Part shown: in pieces, positions 32,219 through 36,333 of the stretch
Position numbering within the stretch: the first letter of the stretch is position 1
Layout: each line of letters opens with the position of its first letter
From: Alphaproteobacteria bacterium
GTDB lineage: Bacteria; Pseudomonadota; Alphaproteobacteria; ATCC43930; CGMCC-115725
Length of the DNA stretch: 36,333 nucleotides
Direction of reading: 5' to 3'
Assembly: GCA_019238055.1 (NCBI GenBank)
Contig: JAFAOB010000184.1
Span: 1-36,333, forward strand
Program-made: the position numbers and the translations under genes
Notes under the pieces: model-generated
Databases searched by the model: none
What the model was told of the DNA's origin: nothing
The model's input: the letters and a program-made list of their open reading frames with translations, nothing else

Positions 32219-33646
32219 CTATTCTGCGGCGCGATCGCATAGGGTGGCGCGGCGCGATTTGCCGCCATTGGCGGCCAAGTAAACCGCGCGGTTGGTCTCG
32301 ACATTGAACGCGAGACGCCGTGTCGCGGCGTCGTATTGCGGCCGCGCCAGGATCCGTGCCGCCAATTCCAGATGATTGCCGATGTCGAAATACTCGATCA
32401 TCGCCGGGTGATATTTCCCGAATTGCAGAAAAGTATGGATTCGCGACGCGATCACGCGGCAGCCGAGCTCGAGCGCCTGCGAGATTGGGCCGGACGAGGA
32501 CTGACCCACCTCAAGGTATGGAAAAACCACGGTGTCGCAGATCGCCATTCCGGTCAGGAATTCATCGTCGCTGGTGGCCCCGAGAAAATGAATGCGGTGC
32601 GAGAGATCCTTCGGGTGCTGGATCAAGAGGTCGCGCATCGAGCCATCTACGGCCACCGAGACGGTCGGTGTGCCGGGTGCCGGAGCCGCACGGATCCGCT
32701 CGGCGACGTTAGTGTCTACGTATCCGGCATCGAACAGCGCCGCCACGGTCGGATCGATTGGCTGGTGCGACCTGATCTCGTTCGGATGAATGCCCCCAAA
32801 GATCAACAGGTGATGGTCGTCTGACAGGTGATGCAGAGCGCGGATTACGGTGTCGAAGCCCTTGTAGCGCCCGATAAACCCAAAGACGCCGATGAGCTTG
32901 GCCTCGCTCGGGACGATGTCGAGGATCGGAAACCGGTGTCGGTTCGCGGCGCGGCGGATCCTGCGGGCCTCGGCATCGCCAAGGAACGACAGCGGATGAT
33001 CGTAGACGTTGCGCAGACCATGGACATATTTCATGTGCGCTAGGTCGCGTTGGGTGTGTACAACAACTGCCACCGGCTTGAACCGCTGCGCTCGACGCAG
33101 GCGGCTTGCAATTCCGGCTGACAGCAGGTGGGCACGGTTGTATTCGCCCCGCATCGCCGCCGCCTCGGCGAAATTGAATCGCGCGATCGCCTTCAACCAT
33201 TTGCCATAGTCGAATGCCGCGGCATCGAACATCGAGTGGAACGTCACCGACAGCTGAGGTGCGGCGCGCACGATCCAGCCGAACCGGCGAAAGATGTCAC
33301 GGGCCGTACGGCCCAGGGTGCCGTGCTCGAGCTGCAAGTTGACAGCATCGAAGTCCTTGAGCTCGCGGCAGATCTCTTGAATGTGCCGATCACCGAACTT
33401 GCGCACACGGCCATGGGTGCTGCGCAATAAATATTGGTTCAGGTCGAAGACACGGATGTCGAAAACATCGCTCAATTGCTTTTCGAGGCTGCGCGTATAG
33501 GCCGCGATGCCGCACAACTCGCTATAAGTTGACACAAGTGCGAGCCGCGGCCGCGTTGTACGCATCGCTGCACGAAATCGAGCGGTGCTCACGCCTCCTT
33601 CCGGAAACAGCAGCGGCCGAGATGACTCGAATTCAACGGTCGACAT
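32219..33646 (-). CDS. Glycosyltransferase, GT-B fold (family 4-like)
   Basis: A 475-residue glycosyltransferase. The N-terminal half opens with RLALVSTYSELCGIAAYTRS, the strand and Gly-rich turn of GT-B enzymes, and has an LQLEHG motif. The C-terminal half has IGVFGFIGRYKGFDTVIRAL (the G-R-x-x-x-x-K-G-x region) and VVFPYLEVGQSSSGPISQAL, matching the E-x(7)-E-type nucleotide-sugar loop region in which Gln and Ser replace the usual first Glu context. The ATG at 33646 has AGGAAA upstream. It starts 25 bases after kpsE and is therefore likely part of the capsule operon, adding a sugar to the exported polysaccharide. Donor and acceptor are unknown. Confidence 0.85.
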   Translation of the reverse strand: MSTVEFESSRPLLFPEGGVSTARFRAAMRTTRPRLALVSTYSELCGIAAYTRSLEKQLSDVFDIRVFDLNQYLLRSTHGRVRKFGDRHIQEICRELKDFDAVNLQLEHGTLGRTARDIFRRFGWIVRAAPQLSVTFHSMFDAAAFDYGKWLKAIARFNFAEAAAMRGEYNRAHLLSAGIASRLRRAQRFKPVAVVVHTQRDLAHMKYVHGLRNVYDHPLSFLGDAEARRIRRAANRHRFPILDIVPSEAKLIGVFGFIGRYKGFDTVIRALHHLSDDHHLLIFGGIHPNEIRSHQPIDPTVAALFDAGYVDTNVAERIRAAPAPGTPTVSVAVDGSMRDLLIQHPKDLSHRIHFLGATSDDEFLTGMAICDTVVFPYLEVGQSSSGPISQALELGCRVIASRIHTFLQFGKYHPAMIEYFDIGNHLELAARILARPQYDAATRRLAFNVETNRAVYLAANGGKSRRATLCDRAAE

Positions 33647-33671
33647 GCTGTTTCCTGTCCGCGGTCACGCG

Positions 33672-34931
33672 CTAAAGGTGATCTCTGACCGAGCGGATGG
33701 TCAGACCGCCGATCCCCCAAACGATAAAGCTGGCCAGGAACACGACCCCCGGCGAACGCCATCGCCGCGGGTAGAGTGCTTCCTCGGGTAGGCTCGGCGG
33801 TACGAAATCTGCAATGTAGATCTGTTGGCGGTCGGCATTGATGCGCGCGCGGTCAAGAGCCTCGAGCGCGTGCTGATAGGCGGCCTCAGCAAAACGCCGT
33901 TCGCTTTCGAGCTCTTCATAAGAGCCTATCATCCGCGACAGCGCCTGATCGCGCGTTCTTGCGGTAACCGTCGCCTCGCTCTCGATCGCGCTGCGCTGAG
34001 CTTTGAGCGTGGCAATGCGCGCTTCGAGCAATTTAAGCGCCGGGGCGTCGTCCCGCAGATATGTTTTCAGTGTCGACAGATCGGTCCCGGCGCGTACCAG
34101 CTCGTCGCGCAACCGATTGGCAAGAGCCGCATTCGCATCGGCCGCCTTATGGGGGTCGATCAGCCCTTCTTTGTCGCGGTAGTCGCGCAGACGCGCCAAT
34201 GCGGCGGTCAAGCGCCGCTCTGCCGCCGCGACGTCATTCTCGGAATTGCGCAATGCGTCGCGCCGGGCGCGGGCCGACATATCGTTGACCAGCCGCTCGG
34301 AGGACCCCAGCACCGCCCGCGCCAATGTCAGCGCGTCACCCGGGGTGAACGCCCGTACGCGAACCGCAATTGTGCCATTGGTCGGATCAAAAAAGGCGTC
34401 GACCTGGCGCTGCCAATAAGCGATCAGTTCCTCGATTGTCGCCGGCAGGTGCAGCCGCGCCGGCCAATCCGCAGCGGGTGTTGAAAATGTCCGCCGCAGG
34501 TCCAGTGTTTTGCCGAGATCGTCGATGACCGCCCGGCTGCCGATATATTGCGCGACCACATAGGAATTGAGCGCGCTTTGCAATGCTGGAGCACTCGCCG
34601 GCCACAGCATCCCGGTATCGATACGCACCGGCTCGGCAGAGCGCAAGGCAAAATGAAACTCGGCAACATATTGATTGGCAGCGATCAATAGATAATAAGC
34701 GGCGGCAACCGCTGTCGGCAGGACGACGAACAATATAAACGACAACAATGTCAATGGAACACGGCGAGCCTTGGCCGCAGCGGAACCGACAAGCCGCGGT
34801 CCGGGCGAAAGGGCGGGCTCGATCGCGGGAGTGGGCGCCAGCAACCCGCTGGCTCCTGGTTGTACGGGCGGCGCCGGGTGCGGCTCGGCCGTCGCCTGCG
34901 CATTGCGGAGGGCTATGACCGAGCCCGTCAT
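33672..34931 (-). CDS. kpsE: Capsule polysaccharide export inner-membrane protein (KpsE/CtrB/BexC family)
   Basis: A 419-residue polysaccharide co-polymerase-type protein that links the KpsMT transporter to the outer-membrane porin. A Pro-rich cytoplasmic N-terminus (about 1-57) precedes the first membrane helix (LTLLSFILFVVLPTAVAAAY, about 59-81). The periplasmic part has YVAEFHFALRSAEP and the AFTPGDALTLARAVLGSSER block typical of KpsE/BexC. A long coiled coil (about 215-370) and a second membrane helix near 395-412 follow. The C-terminus RSVRDHL is short and cytoplasmic. The start shares one base with the kpsT stop (TGATG), so translation is coupled. Confidence 0.93.
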   Translation of the reverse strand: MTGSVIALRNAQATAEPHPAPPVQPGASGLLAPTPAIEPALSPGPRLVGSAAAKARRVPLTLLSFILFVVLPTAVAAAYYLLIAANQYVAEFHFALRSAEPVRIDTGMLWPASAPALQSALNSYVVAQYIGSRAVIDDLGKTLDLRRTFSTPAADWPARLHLPATIEELIAYWQRQVDAFFDPTNGTIAVRVRAFTPGDALTLARAVLGSSERLVNDMSARARRDALRNSENDVAAAERRLTAALARLRDYRDKEGLIDPHKAADANAALANRLRDELVRAGTDLSTLKTYLRDDAPALKLLEARIATLKAQRSAIESEATVTARTRDQALSRMIGSYEELESERRFAEAAYQHALEALDRARINADRQQIYIADFVPPSLPEEALYPRRWRSPGVVFLASFIVWGIGGLTIRSVRDHL

Positions 34932-35593
34932 CAGATCGTTTCCTGCAACATGCGGTGATAGCGGGTAAGAGCTGCGCCAATCTCGTCGTAGAGCGACAAT
35001 GCGCCGTCGGCGAGGATCGCGCCGCGGTCACAGTATTGGCGGATCGTCTGCGGGTTGTGACTAACGAGGATGATGTCGGAATGCGCCATGCGAGCGCGGA
35101 AGGCGTCGGCGCATTTGCGGCGAAAGCGCTGGTCTCCGACCTCGGTTATCTCGTCGATCAAATAGACGTCGAAATCGATCGCCAGGCAGACCGCAAAGGC
35201 AAGCCGGGCGCGCATCCCGGAGGAATAAGTATTGACCGGCATTGTCCAGTATTCGCCGAGTTCGGCGAAATCTTCGACATAGTCGAGGGTTGCGCCCACC
35301 GGAGCGCCATAGATGCGGGCGATGAAGGCCGCATTCTCGCACCCGGAGAGCGCGCCGTGAAAGGTGCCGCCAAACCCGAGCGGAAACGATACCCGCCCAT
35401 AGCGCCGCACGATGCCGCGGTCGGGCAATTCCGAGCCGGCAATGAGCCGGATCAGGGTCGACTTGCCGGCGCCATTGACGCCGAGAATGCCAACATTGTG
35501 TCCCGCTTCGAAGGTGGCACTGGCATTGTCGAGCACAAGTTTGCGCCCGCGGGGCGTCCGAAACGTCTTTGTTACGTGCTCGAGCCGGATCAT
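34931..35593 (-). CDS. kpsT: Capsule polysaccharide ABC transporter, ATP-binding protein
   Basis: A 220-residue ATPase that powers export of capsular polysaccharide through KpsM. Walker A is GVNGAGKST (38-46), the signature motif YSSGMRARL (123-131), Walker B FDVYLIDE (141-148, with catalytic E148) and the switch histidine H177 in LVSHN. The YSSGM form of the signature is typical of polysaccharide exporters (KpsT/CtrD). The RYGRVSFPLGFGGTFHGALS segment matches the Q-loop region of the same group. The length is normal and the gene looks intact. It overlaps kpsM by four bases (ATGA) and kpsE by one. Confidence 0.95.
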   Translation of the reverse strand: MIRLEHVTKTFRTPRGRKLVLDNASATFEAGHNVGILGVNGAGKSTLIRLIAGSELPDRGIVRRYGRVSFPLGFGGTFHGALSGCENAAFIARIYGAPVGATLDYVEDFAELGEYWTMPVNTYSSGMRARLAFAVCLAIDFDVYLIDEITEVGDQRFRRKCADAFRARMAHSDIILVSHNPQTIRQYCDRGAILADGALSLYDEIGAALTRYHRMLQETI

Positions 35594-36237
35594 AGCGGCT
35601 CACAAAGCCGGTGCCGCAGCCCGCGTTCCAACGCCAAGCCGGTAAGCAACACCGATCCAGCGACCGCCAGCAGATAGGAGCGATCAAGCCAATGCGGCAG
35701 ATAGCCGGTAAAAAAGCTCGCGCGGAACCAGTCGACGCCCTGTAAGACCGGATTCCAAGCAAGCGTGGCGCGGATCCAATCCGGCATCATTCCCGGGACA
35801 TAAAATATTCCGGAGCAGAAATACAAAATGCGGATCAGTTGCGCCCAGATCTTGTCCCAGGATTTAAAAAACGCATTGACCACCGCATTGACAAAACCAA
35901 AGCCGCAACCCAACAGCCACACAGCAAAGGTCGCCGCGGCCACTCCGCCAAAGTCGGATGGCAAGGTGCCCAACCCGATTGCCCCGAACCCGGCCAGAAG
36001 AATCACGGCCACGAGGATGTCGGTGACGAGTTCGAGCAGGCCGCGCGCTAAAATTACATCAAAGGTGCCGACCAAAGGCAATTGCAGCAGTGCGCCATTG
36101 GCCGTCACTGCATAAGAGGCGGTTTTCACAATTACCTCTGGTTGAGATGTCTGACCGCCCGGCCTGCTCTGCCGCTGCCCATATTTAGAGTGACAGACAT
36201 GGACAATGGCCTTGGACATCAGAATTTTGCATCTCAT
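35590..36237 (-). CDS. kpsM: Capsule polysaccharide ABC transporter permease, N-terminally truncated
   Basis: The frame encodes 215 residues, but only the part from about residue 42 (AVTANGALLQLPLVG, then FDVILARGLLELVTDIL) is homologous to the ABC-2 permease KpsM. From there it is complete: four membrane helices, the NAVVNAFFKSWDKIWAQLIR and YFCSGIFYVPGMMP segments and a normal end. Intact KpsM proteins have about 260 residues, so roughly the first 80, with the first two helices and the amphipathic start, are missing. The first 40 codons here (hydrophilic, QRQSRPGGQTSQ) do not fit any permease. No other frame upstream restores the lost part. GTG at 36129 with AGAGG five bases upstream could start a 179-residue product. 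Transport activity of such a product is doubtful. Confidence 0.8.
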   Translation of the reverse strand: MRCKILMSKAIVHVCHSKYGQRQSRPGGQTSQPEVIVKTASYAVTANGALLQLPLVGTFDVILARGLLELVTDILVAVILLAGFGAIGLGTLPSDFGGVAAATFAVWLLGCGFGFVNAVVNAFFKSWDKIWAQLIRILYFCSGIFYVPGMMPDWIRATLAWNPVLQGVDWFRASFFTGYLPHWLDRSYLLAVAGSVLLTGLALERGLRHRLCEPL

Positions 36238-36333
36238 CGCGACAGTGATCGACGCGTGTGGGCGACCGCGTCATCGTGGGCGCGGTCACCCGCCTACCGC
36301 AACCGTTCGCGTGCTGGCCACCCTGCGCCGGTT
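36238..36333. other. Right edge, unassigned sequence upstream of truncated kpsM
   Basis: About 96 bases that should contain either the lost start of kpsM or its promoter, but resemble neither. A plus-strand frame from ATG 36199 stays open to the edge (MDNGLGHQNFASHRDSDRRV at its start) without a recognisable motif. It could be the end of an inserted element. Confidence 0.3.

Overview
The window looks like chromosomal DNA of a GC-rich alphaproteobacterium, probably Rhodospirillales-like. The signs are a divergent metX-metW / chorismate mutase-hisC-tyrC arrangement, an ArsR-methyltransferase fusion ahead of metF and metH, an MlaA/MlaC cluster and a KpsMTE-type capsule exporter. The assignment rests on gene content only; no rRNA or tRNA gene was seen.

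Layout. 1-2500 is a worn accessory stretch: the first codons of a transposase at the left edge, a frameshifted XRE-type regulator remnant, a GNAT acetyltransferase and a lipocalin-like protein. 2547-8137 holds single housekeeping or accessory genes on both strands: a family 4-like uracil-DNA glycosylase, a zincin-like metallopeptidase, pterin carbinolamine dehydratase, a PagL-like lipid A deacylase, a duplicated EthD-like protein, a cupin, an MHS-type MFS transporter and a membrane-anchored DUF2726 protein. 8138-9757 is a gene-poor scar with a decayed serine recombinase and one small orphan gene.

9758-15235 (minus) is a methionine/one-carbon operon: ArsR-methyltransferase fusion, metF, metH. 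A 22-bp dyad just upstream of the fusion gene is the likely operator. Divergent from it lie mlaA and two tandem mlaC paralogs, an outer-membrane phospholipid transport set. 17710-20819 (minus) couples an orphan CoxL-like molybdenum hydroxylase large subunit to cysQ. 21260-25342 carries two GSTs, a small conserved protein, an SGNH hydrolase and a methyltransferase. 25417-30472 holds metX-metW divergent from a P-protein-derived chorismate mutase, hisC and tyrC, i.e. methionine biosynthesis back to back with tyrosine/phenylalanine biosynthesis.

30473-32184 (minus), apparently less GC-rich than its surroundings, has a Kv-type potassium channel and a zinc-ribbon/PH-like gene broken by two frameshifts and one stop. 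32219-36237 (minus) is a capsule export operon (kpsM, kpsT, kpsE, glycosyltransferase) whose kpsM has lost its normal N-terminal third.

I see no clear defence locus, CRISPR array or intact mobile element. The most distinctive points are the ArsR-methyltransferase/met operon with its dyad, the chorismate mutase with an eroded prephenate dehydratase module, the truncated kpsM and the multiply broken gene at 30473-31297.
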